64,000 nucleotides of DNA from Methylobacterium isbiliense (GTDB lineage Bacteria > Pseudomonadota > Alphaproteobacteria > Rhizobiales > Beijerinckiaceae). The position numbers and the translations under genes were made by a program. The DNA lies in contig NZ_BPQQ01000001.1 of assembly GCF_022179325.1 (NCBI RefSeq), forward strand, positions 1 through 64,000, given 5' to 3'. Numbering within the stretch: position 1 is the first letter of the stretch; each line of letters opens with the position of its first letter. The notes under the pieces were generated by a model that saw nothing but the letters and a program-made list of their open reading frames with translations, was not told where the DNA came from and searched no databases. Shown piece after piece: positions 26,109 to 34,837 of the stretch.

Positions 26109-27719
26109 ATGTTCACGCTCGCGCGAGGAAAAGCGAATATAACGGCTGAAGTTCAGCGCTGGCAATATTTCTTGAGGCGCCAGGGATACGACCAAGTCGG
26201 AAATATCGACGGTGATTTTGGAATAAATACCGAGACGACAACGAAATTCTTTCAGGTCAAGCACAATCTAGTACCGAATGGTGAGGTGGATGCGCCGACC
26301 CTGAATGTTGCTGCGACACGGGGTTACACGATCCTCCCCCAGACCTACTACAGCGACCGTCGGGGCGGAGCGTACCCTCCAAGGCCCACGGGCCTGTCGA
26401 GTCCCTCGAACGCGACGCGCAATCGGGACTTCGGCTGCTTCACCTTCCTTCAGCATCCCAGGCCTCCCCGACCGGACAAGGAAGCGATCGTCATCACGGC
26501 CAGCTGCGACCGAACGGTTCCGGATTGGGTCGGGGCCAACATTGTCGAAATGCCCGTGCCGCAGCTCCGGTTCGCGCGCGGCTACAACGGCCGGATTCGT
26601 TGCCACCGGTTGGCCGCTCCGGTCATCAAGGCCTTGTTCGAAGCCTGGGAACAGGCGGACCTCCTCCACCTCATTCTCTCCTACGATGGCTGCTTCGTGC
26701 CGCGCTACAAGCGCAAGCAGGCGCCCTCGCCAACGCTGGGTCACAACGAGAAGAAGAGCGCGGATGTCGAGGCGCTGAGCAACCACGCCTTCGGCTCGGC
26801 CTTCGACATCAACGCGGCGGACAACCCACTCGGGGAAGAGCCTGCGGAGTGCGGGGATCGCGGCTCCGTACGTGAACTGGTGGCGGCTGCCAACGCGGTC
26901 GGGATCTACTGGGGCGGCCATTTCGGTACGGAAGACGGCATGCATTTCGAGATCAGCGCCCTGACCGGCGCGCTTGCGACCGTCGCCTCCGCCGCAAGCG
27001 GGTCGACGCTGCCGAGCTCTCCGCCCCTCCTTGCCGTCGCAGCGCCGGCCGCGCAGCCTGCCGATGCCGCGATCCACTGGTTCAAGACGACGTTCGGTGG
27101 AGACATCGCCGCGGCGACGGCCGGGACCCCATTCTCGATCAATCTCATCGCCGCGATCGCGATGCAGGAGACCTCCTACATCTGGCGGCGCATCTACAAG
27201 ACACACACCGTCGCTGAGGTGCTGGCGGCCTGCACCGGCGACACGCTGGACGCGCCCCGGCGAAGCGCATTCCCCAAGACACGGGCCGATCTCGAAGCGG
27301 TTCCGGATGGGAAGGCCATGTTCGCGTTGGCGCGGGCGGCCCTGCTCAATGTGGCGCAGTACGATCCGGATCTGAAGAAGGTCGCCAAGAAGCCTGACAA
27401 ATTCTGTCACGGATTTGGCATGTTCCAATATGATCTGCAGTTCTTCAAGGTCGATCCGGACTATTTTCTCGAGGAAAAATGGAAGACTTTTTCTGGTACG
27501 CTCGAAAAATGCGTTGAGGAGTTGAAAATCAAGCTCGTGCGCACTTATGGAAAAGACAAAACGTCCCTAACGCACGACGAAAGCGTCTATGTGGCGATCG
27601 CCTACAACACGGGTAGAGCAAATCTCAAAAAGGACTTTAAGCAGGGATACCGTGATTCGAACGGCGTCTATTACGGTGAGTACATCGACCGGTTCATGTC
27701 ATTGGCCGAGAAGAGCTAA
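26109..27719 (+). CDS. Three-domain peptidoglycan hydrolase (PG-binding, M15 peptidase, lytic transglycosylase-like)
   Basis: 536 residues. A peptidoglycan-binding type 1 domain at about 10-70 (VQRWQYFLRRQGYDQVGNIDGDFGINTETTTKFFQ) is followed by an M15/VanY-type zinc peptidase at about 150-285 with H226 and D233 in SNHAFGSAFDIN and H279 in DGMHFEI. A third domain at about 320-535 reads like a goose-lysozyme/transglycosylase fold with likely catalytic E354 in AIAMQETSYIW. No signal peptide or membrane segment is visible, so export needs a holin, a secretion system or lysis. It stands alone. ATG 26109 follows GAGGGGG by 5 nt. The 3' third is more AT-rich. A toxin/effector or endolysin role is possible. 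Confidence 0.75.
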   Translation: MFTLARGKANITAEVQRWQYFLRRQGYDQVGNIDGDFGINTETTTKFFQVKHNLVPNGEVDAPTLNVAATRGYTILPQTYYSDRRGGAYPPRPTGLSSPSNATRNRDFGCFTFLQHPRPPRPDKEAIVITASCDRTVPDWVGANIVEMPVPQLRFARGYNGRIRCHRLAAPVIKALFEAWEQADLLHLILSYDGCFVPRYKRKQAPSPTLGHNEKKSADVEALSNHAFGSAFDINAADNPLGEEPAECGDRGSVRELVAAANAVGIYWGGHFGTEDGMHFEISALTGALATVASAASGSTLPSSPPLLAVAAPAAQPADAAIHWFKTTFGGDIAAATAGTPFSINLIAAIAMQETSYIWRRIYKTHTVAEVLAACTGDTLDAPRRSAFPKTRADLEAVPDGKAMFALARAALLNVAQYDPDLKKVAKKPDKFCHGFGMFQYDLQFFKVDPDYFLEEKWKTFSGTLEKCVEELKIKLVRTYGKDKTSLTHDESVYVAIAYNTGRANLKKDFKQGYRDSNGVYYGEYIDRFMSLAEKS

Positions 27720-27819
27720 GACCCACGGTCGTTGAGAGCGACTGTTGGTTCCGTTCTCGAAGTGTCGCCAAGCCTCTGGCTTGGCATCGACACGTCGCGA
27801 TGGGTCATCGGCCCCGTCG

Positions 27820-27895
27820 ATCCCGGGCTTGCCCGGGATCGAGATCAATGCGTCAGCATCCCGGGCTTGCCCGGGATCGAGATCGATGCGTCAGC
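27820..27895. repeat. Tandem REP-like palindromes
   Basis: Two copies of a 38-bp unit (27820-27857 and 27858-27895) differ at one base. Each starts with the perfect palindrome ATCCCGGG-CTTG-CCCGGGAT followed by CGAGATC(A/G)ATGCGTCAGC; a degenerate third start (ATCCTGG) follows. They lie between the convergent hydrolase and nucleotidyltransferase genes, as REP elements do, and may work as bidirectional transcription ends. Confidence 0.85.
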
Positions 27896-27977
27896 ATCCT
27901 GGGGCGATGGCAGAAGCAGCGGATCTCGCTCTTCAAAAGGCATTGCGCATCAGCTGGTCGACGGGGTGGTGGTATGG

Positions 27978-28781
27978 CTACTCCGTCACCATCGCGTGCA
28001 GGGCCGGGCGCCCGCCCGGCCAGCCGAGCCCCACGCGGGCGCCGCTGTCGCCCGGCCGGGCGGCGGCCTCGCTCAGGAGGCCGATGGCCGCGCGGTAGCC
28101 GTGCAGGGTGCCGACATCGACGTAGGACCGCCCCGCCCGCAGGCCGAGCGCCCGGCCGCCCTCCGCCAAGTAGGCGTTCACCAGGGTGCCGATGTACTCG
28201 TCGCGGCCGTCCCGCCGCTGCCACAGGCCGTGGAGGTCGCGCAGGGTCCGGCCGGGCATCTTGAATGCGCCCCAGATCCAGGGCGAGGTGGCGTCCGCCC
28301 GCTTGACCTGGATCTCGCGCACGGTGTCGCCGTCGAGAACCACCGCGTCGAAGAATTCGGGCCGCTCCACCGGGAAGAGCAGGAAGGAGAGCGCGTCGTC
28401 GGGCAGGAGCGCCAGCGCGTCGGCCGGGAACCACACCGTGTCGGGCAGGCCGACGATCACCGGCTCGTCGTCGGCGACCAGCGGCAGCGCCCGGAAGATC
28501 GCATCGCAGAGGCCCGCCGCGCCCGGCTGCACCACGTAGGCGATCGAGGCGCCGCCATAGGCCGCGCCGTAATAGTCGAGGATGTCCGACTTGCCCGGCG
28601 AGATCACGAAGCAGAGCTTGTCGGCCCCGCCGCGGATCATGCGCTCCACGAGGTACTCGCTCACCGCGCAGGGGCGCTCGATGCCCTGATCGAGGCGGCT
28701 GCCGACCGGCAAAAGCTCCTTCGAGAAGGCGAGGGGCTGGATGCGGCTGCCGCGGCCCGCGGCCGGAACGATGCCCCACAT
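27978..28781 (-). CDS. Sugar-phosphate nucleotidyltransferase
   Basis: 267 residues. It begins MWGIVPAAGRGSRIQPLAFSKELLPVG, the GxGxR...K nucleotide-binding signature of RmlA/GalU-type enzymes that make NDP-sugars. VIVGLPDTVWFP has the metal-binding Asp, and the C-terminal part holds SYVDVGTLHGYRAAIGLL. It is slightly short for full RmlA. Its ATG directly follows the stop of the upstream glycosyltransferase, so both are one operon and likely serve the same glycan. Confidence 0.85.
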   Translation of the reverse strand: MWGIVPAAGRGSRIQPLAFSKELLPVGSRLDQGIERPCAVSEYLVERMIRGGADKLCFVISPGKSDILDYYGAAYGGASIAYVVQPGAAGLCDAIFRALPLVADDEPVIVGLPDTVWFPADALALLPDDALSFLLFPVERPEFFDAVVLDGDTVREIQVKRADATSPWIWGAFKMPGRTLRDLHGLWQRRDGRDEYIGTLVNAYLAEGGRALGLRAGRSYVDVGTLHGYRAAIGLLSEAAARPGDSGARVGLGWPGGRPALHAMVTE

Positions 28782-29885
28782 TCACGCCTCCACGGCCAGG
28801 GATCCCCGGACGGGGGGCCGGACGGAGCCCGGGGCGTCGAGGGCGGCGATCAGCTCCGCGGCGCGGCGGGCCGAGGAATGCTCGGCGAGCGTCCGCTCGC
28901 GCGCCGCACGGGCGAGCGCGCGTCGCTCGGCCTCGGACAGGTCGAGGGCCGCCACCACGTCCTCGGTGGTCCGCGCCACCACGATCTCGCGTCCCGGTTG
29001 GAAGAAGGCGTCGAGCCCCTCCCACGCATCGGTGACGAGCGGCGTGCCGCAGGCCGCCGCCTCGAACAGGCGGCCCGAGGGGCACCAGCCCATCGCCGCC
29101 ATCGCCCCGCGGGTGACGTTGAGGGTGAAGCGCGAGGAGGAGAAGAAGGCCGGGTGCTCGGCGGGCGGCAGGTGGCGCACGAAGGAGATGTTCTCCGCCC
29201 AGGGGAAGTCCGGCGGGTACTGCGCGCCGCCGATGAGGAAGCGCTGCTGCGGGCGCCGCCGGGCGGGCGCGACGAGGAGGCGCTCGACGCCCGCCTGCCG
29301 GTCCGCCGCGTAGGTGCCGAGATAGGACAGGTCGCTGGCGTAATGGGGGGCCGGCGCGGTCGGCCGGTGGGCATCGGGATCGACGTGGCCGTAGAGCGGC
29401 AGCACCAGCCGGGCGCCGAGCCGCGTGCGCAGGGCGTCGAGCGCCGCCCCGCCCGTGTAGCTCAGCACGAGGTCGAAGTCGCGCAAGGCCCGCGGGCCGA
29501 GATAGGGCACCGCCTCACCCGCCGCGAGGCGCGCGAGCGTCACGGGCGTGTCGAGGTCGTAGAAGACGCTGACCGGGGCCTCGTGCGCGAGCGCCGCCGC
29601 CGCCACGGCATCCGGACAATAGGAGGTGACGATGGCCGCGTCGCACGCCGCCACCGCCCGCGCGGCCCGCGCGCGCAGTTCGGGGCTCCAGTCGGGGTAG
29701 AGGATCAGGTCGCCGCCGGGCAGCGCCGTCAGGTCGCGGGTCTCGGCGTAGTAGGGCACGTCGCGTTCGAAGAAGGTGACGGAGTGGCCGCCTGCCGCGA
29801 GCGCCCGGCACAGGCCGCGCCACAGGGTGGCATGCCCGTTGCCCCAGGACGACGAGACGGTGAGTCCGAAGACGACGATCCGCAT
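28782..29885 (-). CDS. CgeB-like glycosyltransferase
   Basis: 367 residues from ATG 29885, which has GGGGAGCGG just upstream; the frame extends 16 codons further. It starts MRIVVFGLTVSSSWGNGHATLWRGLCRAL, a GT-B nucleotide-sugar fold start, and the C-terminal part FFSSSRFTLNVTRGAMAAMGWCPSGRLFEAAACGTPLVTD is the CgeB/DUF3880-type glycosyltransferase signature. It probably acts in the cytoplasm, transferring a sugar supplied by the adjacent nucleotidyltransferase. Confidence 0.82.
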   Translation of the reverse strand: MRIVVFGLTVSSSWGNGHATLWRGLCRALAAGGHSVTFFERDVPYYAETRDLTALPGGDLILYPDWSPELRARAARAVAACDAAIVTSYCPDAVAAAALAHEAPVSVFYDLDTPVTLARLAAGEAVPYLGPRALRDFDLVLSYTGGAALDALRTRLGARLVLPLYGHVDPDAHRPTAPAPHYASDLSYLGTYAADRQAGVERLLVAPARRRPQQRFLIGGAQYPPDFPWAENISFVRHLPPAEHPAFFSSSRFTLNVTRGAMAAMGWCPSGRLFEAAACGTPLVTDAWEGLDAFFQPGREIVVARTTEDVVAALDLSEAERRALARAARERTLAEHSSARRAAELIAALDAPGSVRPPVRGSLAVEA

Positions 29886-30025
29886 CCGCTCCCCGTTGCG
29901 TCCCTCGCCGTCCTGCCCGGCTCGAAGCCCCAACCCGCATACTCCAGGTGAGTTCCTGGATTCACCCGCAGTTGCCTCGGGGCGCGTTTTCGCCGAGATC
30001 GGTCCGGTGATGGAGGAGCGGACAG

Positions 30026-30247
30026 GTGTGGGAAGCCGATGTGATCGACGGGCCGGAGACGGCCGAGGGGCTGATCTGGGTGCGGGCGCCCCGCGACTTC
30101 CCCAACGGACTCGACGAACTGGTCGGCGCGCCCTTGAGTTTGAACGGGGTGGCGCGCAGCATCAACGACGTGGTGGAGCCTGCGGAGAGCGGGATGGTGC
30201 GCAAGGGCGACCGCCTCGGCCTGATCCTCGACCCGGCCGAGGCGTGA
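30026..30247 (+). CDS. Small hypothetical protein
   Basis: 73 residues with a GTG start after GGAGCGGACAG. Sequence MWEADVIDGPETAEGLIWVRAPRDFPNGLDELVGAPLSLNGVARSIND reads as a compact beta-rich protein with balanced composition and no membrane segment. No family recognised. It lies 123 nt upstream of the ferredoxin gene on the same strand, but need not share its role. Confidence 0.5.
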   Translation: MWEADVIDGPETAEGLIWVRAPRDFPNGLDELVGAPLSLNGVARSINDVVEPAESGMVRKGDRLGLILDPAEA

Positions 30248-30370
30248 GGTAACCGGCGCCGCGGTGCCTGCGAAACCGCAGGGAGGCTGGGAGAGGGGCG
30301 TTCGGCCTCCATATGGCCCCGGTGGCCGGAGCGGCCCGGGCGGGGGCCGGGCCGACAGGCGGGAGGTCCC

Positions 30371-30601
30371 ATGCGCGTCGTCGTCGATCTGAACCGCTGC
30401 CAAGCCTACGCGCAGTGCTGCTACGCCGCGCCGTCGAGCTTCGCGCTGCACGGGCCCGAGGTGCTGATCTACGATCCCGCGCCCCCGCCCGAGCGGCGCC
30501 GGGAGATCGAGCGGGCGGTGCAGGCCTGCCCGGTGCGCGCCATCCGGTTCGAGGCCGAGCCGGACGCGCCCGGACAGCCCGGGGAGGCCCGTCATGGCTG
30601 A
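30371..30601 (+). CDS. P450-type [3Fe-4S]-like ferredoxin
   Basis: 76 residues with the small single-cluster ferredoxin layout used by bacterial cytochrome P450 systems. Cluster ligands are C10 and C16 in CQAYAQC and C53 in CPVRAI; the motif is C-x2-Y-x2-C-xn-CP, with tyrosine at the variable position (His is common in related P450 ferredoxins). An extra cysteine, C17, sits next to C16. It overlaps the reductase start by 8 nt and should carry electrons from the reductase to the P450 two genes downstream. Confidence 0.88.
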   Translation: MRVVVDLNRCQAYAQCCYAAPSSFALHGPEVLIYDPAPPPERRREIERAVQACPVRAIRFEAEPDAPGQPGEARHG

Positions 30602-31883
30602 GGCGCTGCGCGCCGTGGTGGTGGGCGCCTCGCTCGCCGGCCTGCGCGGCGCCGAGGCCCTGCGCCGCGAGGGGCATCGCGGCCCGATCACGCTGGTGGG
30701 CGACGAGCCCCACCGCCCCTACGACCGGCCGCCGCTGTCCAAGCGCGTGCTCAGCGGCGAGGCTCGCCCCGAGGCGATCGACCTGCCGGGGCAGGCCGGG
30801 CTCGACCTGACGTGGCGGCTGGGCGCGGCGGCGGTCGGCCTCGACCTCCCGGCCCGCGCGGTGGCGCTGGCCACGGGCGAGCGCCTGCCCTTCGACCGGC
30901 TGCTGATCGCCACCGGCACGCGGGCGCGGCCCTGGCCGAACCCGGCCGAGGCGGCGCTCTCCGGCGTGTTCACCCTGCGCAACCGGGACGATGCGGCGGC
31001 CCTGCGTGCGGCGCTCGCGGCGAAGCCCGCGCGCGTCCTCATCATCGGGGCGGGATTCATCGGCTGCGAGGCGGCGGCCGCCTGCCGCAGCATCGGCCTC
31101 TCCGTCACGCTGGTCGACCCGACCCCGACGCCGCTCGCCTCCGTGCTCGGCACCCGGATCGGGCGCGTCGTCGCCGAGATGCTGCGCCGCGAGGGCGTCG
31201 ATTACCGGCCCGAGACCCGGGTCGAGGCCCTGGAGGGGGATGCCGCGGGCCGGGTGCGCGCGGCCCGCCTCGCCGGCGGCGGTCGGCTCGACGCGCCGGT
31301 CGTCGTGGTGGCGCTCGGCGCCCTGCGCAACACCGAGTGGCTGGCGGGCTCCGGCGTCGCGGCGGATGCGGGCGGGGTCGCCTGCGACGGGCTCTGCCGG
31401 GTCCTCGACCGTGCGGGCCGGCCCGTGGACGGCGTGGCGGCGGCGGGCGACGTCGCGCGCTTTCCCCACCCGCTCTTTCCGGACGGGCCGGTCGCGTTCG
31501 AGCATTGGGGCCACGCGGTCGAGCAGGCCCAGCATGCCGCGCGCACCCTCGTCGGCCCGCCGGAGGACCACGGCGCCTACGCGGCGATGCCGGCCTTCTG
31601 GTCGAGCCAGTTCGACCTCAACATCAAGTCGGTGGGACTCACCAACGGCGCCGATGCGGTGGCGGTGACCCAGGGCAGCCTCGCCGAACGGCGCTTCGTG
31701 GCGGTCTACGGCCGGGCCGGCCGCACGGTGGCGGCGGTGTCGTTCGATTCCGCCCGCTGGCTGCCGGCCTATGCGGCGCGCATCGCGGCGGGCGACGCCT
31801 TCCCGCCGATCCTCGGGGCCACCGACCAGGGCCGGGTCGCGCCCATGGATCCCGGCTTTCCGCAGCGCCCGGCGCGAGGCTGA
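30594..31883 (+). CDS. Ferredoxin--NAD(P)+ reductase, class of P450 systems
   Basis: 429 residues. An FAD-binding GASLAGLRGAEALR at the N-terminus, RPYDRPPLSKRVL and LLIATGTRARPW are the usual PdR/BphA4-like motifs. The second Rossmann motif VLIIGAGFIGCEAAAACRSIGLSVTLV binds NAD(P)H. FAD is also held by DGVAAAGDVARFPHP and EHWGHAVEQAQHAA. It passes electrons from NAD(P)H to the adjacent ferredoxin. It overlaps the ferredoxin stop by 8 nt, and the P450 starts 5 nt after its stop, so the three form one electron-transfer unit. Confidence 0.92.
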   Translation: MAEALRAVVVGASLAGLRGAEALRREGHRGPITLVGDEPHRPYDRPPLSKRVLSGEARPEAIDLPGQAGLDLTWRLGAAAVGLDLPARAVALATGERLPFDRLLIATGTRARPWPNPAEAALSGVFTLRNRDDAAALRAALAAKPARVLIIGAGFIGCEAAAACRSIGLSVTLVDPTPTPLASVLGTRIGRVVAEMLRREGVDYRPETRVEALEGDAAGRVRAARLAGGGRLDAPVVVVALGALRNTEWLAGSGVAADAGGVACDGLCRVLDRAGRPVDGVAAAGDVARFPHPLFPDGPVAFEHWGHAVEQAQHAARTLVGPPEDHGAYAAMPAFWSSQFDLNIKSVGLTNGADAVAVTQGSLAERRFVAVYGRAGRTVAAVSFDSARWLPAYAARIAAGDAFPPILGATDQGRVAPMDPGFPQRPARG

Positions 31884-31888
31884 CCAAG

Positions 31889-33130
31889 ATGCCCGATCCC
31901 ACCCTGTTCGCCGCGGTCAAGGATCCGGCGCACCGCCCCGATCCCTACCCGCTCTACGCCCGCCTGCGCGAGAGCCCGGTGGCGCTCCAGGACGACGGCA
32001 CCTACGTGGTGACGACGCACGCGGCCCTGCGCGCGCTGGTGTTCGACCCGCGCCTCTCCTCCGAGGACCTGCCGGACGCCACGCATCCGCCCACCGGCAA
32101 CCCGTTCAAGGACTGGATCGTCAATCCGATCAAGGATCGGATCCGGTCCCGGCACCGCCCCCTCATCTTCCGCGACCCGCCCGACCACGACGTGCTGCGC
32201 CGCCACGTCATGCGCGAGTTCACGGCCGTGCGGGTGAACGCCATGCATGCCCGCGTCGACGCGCTGGTGGCGGACCTGCTCGACCGGAAGCGCGAGGCGC
32301 GCCAGATCGATCTCGTGGACGACTTCTCCTACCCGCTGCCCGTCACGGTGATCTGCGAGATGCTGGGCGTGCCGCCGGAGGACGAGGCGCGTTTCCACGG
32401 CTGGGCGACGCAGCTCGCCACCGCCCTCGAACCCGACGCCCGCGAGGACAAGGAGAACCGGGACAAGAACATCGCCACCTTCGACGAGATCGCGGCCTAC
32501 ATGCAGGACCTGATCAAGGAGAAGCGGCGCCACCCCGTGGACGACATCCTCTCCGGGCTCGCGACCGGGCATGACCCGCAGGCGGGCCGGATGGGCGATT
32601 ACGACCTGATCGCCACCGCGATCCTGCTGCTGATCGCGGGCCACGAGACCACCGTGAACCTGATCACCAACGGGATGCTGACGCTGCTGCGCTTTCCCGA
32701 GCACCTGGAGCGGCTGCGCGCCGACCCCGAGATGGCGCCGCGGCTGATCGAGGAATTGCTGCGCTACGAGCCGCCCGTGCATTTCCGCACCCGCAAGGCG
32801 CTCGCCTCCATCCGGATGGACGACACGACGATCCCGGAAGGAGCGCCGGTGGTGCTGCTCTTCGCCTCCGGCAATCGCGACCCGGCCCGGTTCCGCGAGC
32901 CCGACCGGTTCGATCCCGACCGGGAAGACATCCAGCATTTCGGGTTCGGCGGCAGCCTGCACTTCTGCGTCGGCGCGCCGCTGGCGCGGCTGGAGGCGGA
33001 GGCGGCGCTGGTCGCGCTGGCGCGCCGCCTGAAAAACCCGCGCCTGATCGACAACCCGCCGCCCTACCGTCCGGGCGCATCCTTGCGCGGGCCGCAGCAC
33101 CTGCGGCTCGCCATCGAGGGGATCGCCTGA
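31889..33130 (+). CDS. Cytochrome P450
   Basis: 413 residues, usual soluble bacterial P450 length. The oxygen-activating I-helix motif is LLIAGHETTVNLI, the ExxR helix is near IEELLRYEPPVHFRTRKA, and the heme loop FGFGGSLHFCVGAPLARLE gives axial ligand Cys360. N-terminal DPYPLYARLRESPVAL is standard. It should monooxygenate an organic substrate using the ferredoxin and reductase upstream; the substrate cannot be told. The family is not CYP51; a CYP107/CYP109-like macrolide or fatty-acid clade is possible but not decided here. Confidence 0.93.
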   Translation: MPDPTLFAAVKDPAHRPDPYPLYARLRESPVALQDDGTYVVTTHAALRALVFDPRLSSEDLPDATHPPTGNPFKDWIVNPIKDRIRSRHRPLIFRDPPDHDVLRRHVMREFTAVRVNAMHARVDALVADLLDRKREARQIDLVDDFSYPLPVTVICEMLGVPPEDEARFHGWATQLATALEPDAREDKENRDKNIATFDEIAAYMQDLIKEKRRHPVDDILSGLATGHDPQAGRMGDYDLIATAILLLIAGHETTVNLITNGMLTLLRFPEHLERLRADPEMAPRLIEELLRYEPPVHFRTRKALASIRMDDTTIPEGAPVVLLFASGNRDPARFREPDRFDPDREDIQHFGFGGSLHFCVGAPLARLEAEAALVALARRLKNPRLIDNPPPYRPGASLRGPQHLRLAIEGIA

Positions 33131-33139
33131 GGCGCAAGC

Positions 33140-33385
33140 TCAGGCGCCGGTGGCGTCCTTGACGCATTTCTTGCTGAAGCTGGTGCGGGCCGCGCCGGAG
33201 AGCTTCTTGTCGGTGGCCTGCGCGTCGCAGCGGGCGCCCGCATCCTTCTCGCACTTGGTCATGAAGCTCGTCAGGGCGGCGCCCGCGAGCTTCTTCTCCG
33301 TGGCCTGCGCCTTGCAGCTCTCCTGTGCGGCCGCGCCCGTCGCGCCCGCGAGGCCGAGGATCACGGCCGCCACGACACCACGCAT
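33140..33385 (-). CDS. PsiF-repeat secreted protein
   Basis: 81 residues. A signal peptide (MRGVVAAVILGLAGATGAAAQ) is followed by two ~27-residue repeats, CKAQATEKKLAGAALTSFMTKC and CDAQATDKKLSGAARTSFSKKC, matching the PsiF repeat (named for a phosphate-starvation-induced E. coli protein). Each repeat ends with a cysteine that could pair with its starting cysteine. Probably periplasmic; function unknown. ATG 33385 with GGAGAG upstream is chosen to start at the signal peptide. Confidence 0.85.
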   Translation of the reverse strand: MRGVVAAVILGLAGATGAAAQESCKAQATEKKLAGAALTSFMTKCEKDAGARCDAQATDKKLSGAARTSFSKKCVKDATGA

Positions 33386-33495
33386 CGCCCTCTCCCTGAC
33401 TATCCGTCGTCTTCGCACGACCGCCCGAGTGGAACACAAGCCGCCCGGCGCGGCCAGGGGGCACGGCCGGATGCACCGTCCGTACGGCCCCAGAA

Positions 33496-33798
33496 CTAGG
33501 CCTTCCCGTGCGCCTTGCGCGTCCGGTGATGCGGCCGGCCGGCCGTGTGCCGGCCGCAACTCCGCCAGCCCCAATGCTCGTACGGCGTCGCGGGCGCGGT
33601 CTCGCACCAGCCCGCCCGCACGAGCGCCCGCGCGGCGCGCTCGCGGTCCTGGCAGGCCTGCTCGGACAGCGGGGAGGGCGGGAGGGCGCAGAGCGCGTCG
33701 GCGCGCTGCCAGCGCGCCAGCTGGTCGTCGGCCGCGGCCGGACCGAAGCCGAGGAGGAGGCTCGCGAGCGCGAGGGCGGCGGGGCGGATCGGAAGCAT
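33496..33798 (-). CDS. Small secreted protein
   Basis: 100 residues starting with a signal peptide (MLPIRPAALALASLLLGFGPAAA, cleavage likely after AAA). The mature part has four cysteines (ALCALPP, ACQDRER, GWCETAP, RSCGRH) and a basic His-rich tail. No family recognised. Co-directional with the PsiF protein downstream. Confidence 0.55.
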   Translation of the reverse strand: MLPIRPAALALASLLLGFGPAAADDQLARWQRADALCALPPSPLSEQACQDRERAARALVRAGWCETAPATPYEHWGWRSCGRHTAGRPHHRTRKAHGKA

Positions 33799-33927
33799 GG
33801 AGGATTGCCGTGACGGGGCGTAGGCCCGCTGCTGCCGCCGCGTAGCAGTTCGATGCCGTCCGGCAAGACGGCCAAGCGGCCTAAGCCGGCGGTGCCCGCC
33901 GCAGCGCGCGAGCCTCGGCCGCCCGGC

Positions 33928-34767
33928 TCAGTGGGCCATCAGCACCGGCATGGTCGCGTGGGCGAGGATGTGGCTCGTCGGACCGCCGAAGATCATCTGG
34001 CGCAGGCGGCTCTGGGTGTAGGCGCCCTTGATCAGGAGGTCGCAGCCCAGCGCCTCGGCCTCGTCGAGGTAGATCTCGCCCGCGCTGCGCCGGCCGGCCG
34101 TGAGGGTGCGGCCGCGCGCCGACAGCCCCTCGCGGACCAGGGCCGCGGCCATCTGCTCGGCGCTCGGCCCCGGAACCATGCCGGTGTCGACGGCCACGAC
34201 CTCGATGCGGGCGGCCTTGCGCAGGAAGCCCTCCGCGAAGGCCACCGTGCGGGCGGTCTCGGTCGACCCGTTCCAGGCGAGCATCACGGTCTCGCCGAGG
34301 CTCGCCGGCGGGGTGGGGGGCGCGATCAGCAGGGGGCGCCCGCTCTCGAACAGGGCCGCCTCCAGCGTGGTCATGCGCGGGCCGGCCTCGCCGCCGGGCC
34401 GGCCCACCACCGTCCCGGCGAAAAGCCGGGCGTACTGGGCGAGGAAGCCGTCGCCGGGCGGGGCATCGGGCAGCCAGCGGTAGCGGGGCTCGTCGTGGGG
34501 GGCCCCGGCGCGCTCGCGCTGCACGCCGTGCTGCTCCATGAAGGCCTGGAACCGGCCGCCGCAATCGCGGGCCTCGGCGAGGTCGGCCTCCTCGTCCCGG
34601 ACCCAGGTCATGCCGCCGACCATGTCGACGGGCACGTATTCGGCGAGCGCCGGGCGCAGGCCGAACCCTTCGACGCAACTGCCGAAGCGCCGCGCCGCGA
34701 GCAGGGCGGTCTCCAGCACGGAATCGAGCAGCGCGTGGCGCGTGACCGGAACGAGCAGGGTCTTCAT
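33928..34767 (-). CDS. Universal stress protein (UspA family)
   Basis: 279 residues, long enough for two Usp-like parts. The start MKTLLVPVTRH matches the Usp beta-1 strand, and the C-terminal half carries VMLAWNGSTETARTVAFAEGFLRKA with the ATP-loop region LLIKGAYTQSRLRQMIFGGPTSHILAHATMPVLMAH, close to the G-x2-G-x9-G-S/T motif. ATG 34767 is preferred over an upstream in-frame start because it begins the conserved fold and has GGAGG upstream. Cytoplasmic; likely a stress survival factor. Confidence 0.88.
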   Translation of the reverse strand: MKTLLVPVTRHALLDSVLETALLAARRFGSCVEGFGLRPALAEYVPVDMVGGMTWVRDEEADLAEARDCGGRFQAFMEQHGVQRERAGAPHDEPRYRWLPDAPPGDGFLAQYARLFAGTVVGRPGGEAGPRMTTLEAALFESGRPLLIAPPTPPASLGETVMLAWNGSTETARTVAFAEGFLRKAARIEVVAVDTGMVPGPSAEQMAAALVREGLSARGRTLTAGRRSAGEIYLDEAEALGCDLLIKGAYTQSRLRQMIFGGPTSHILAHATMPVLMAH

Positions 34768-34837
34768 GGCGGCCTCCGCGGCCGATTGCACCACGGCCCC
34801 GCTCCGCCGTCCAGGGACGACGGAGACGATCCCGCGC

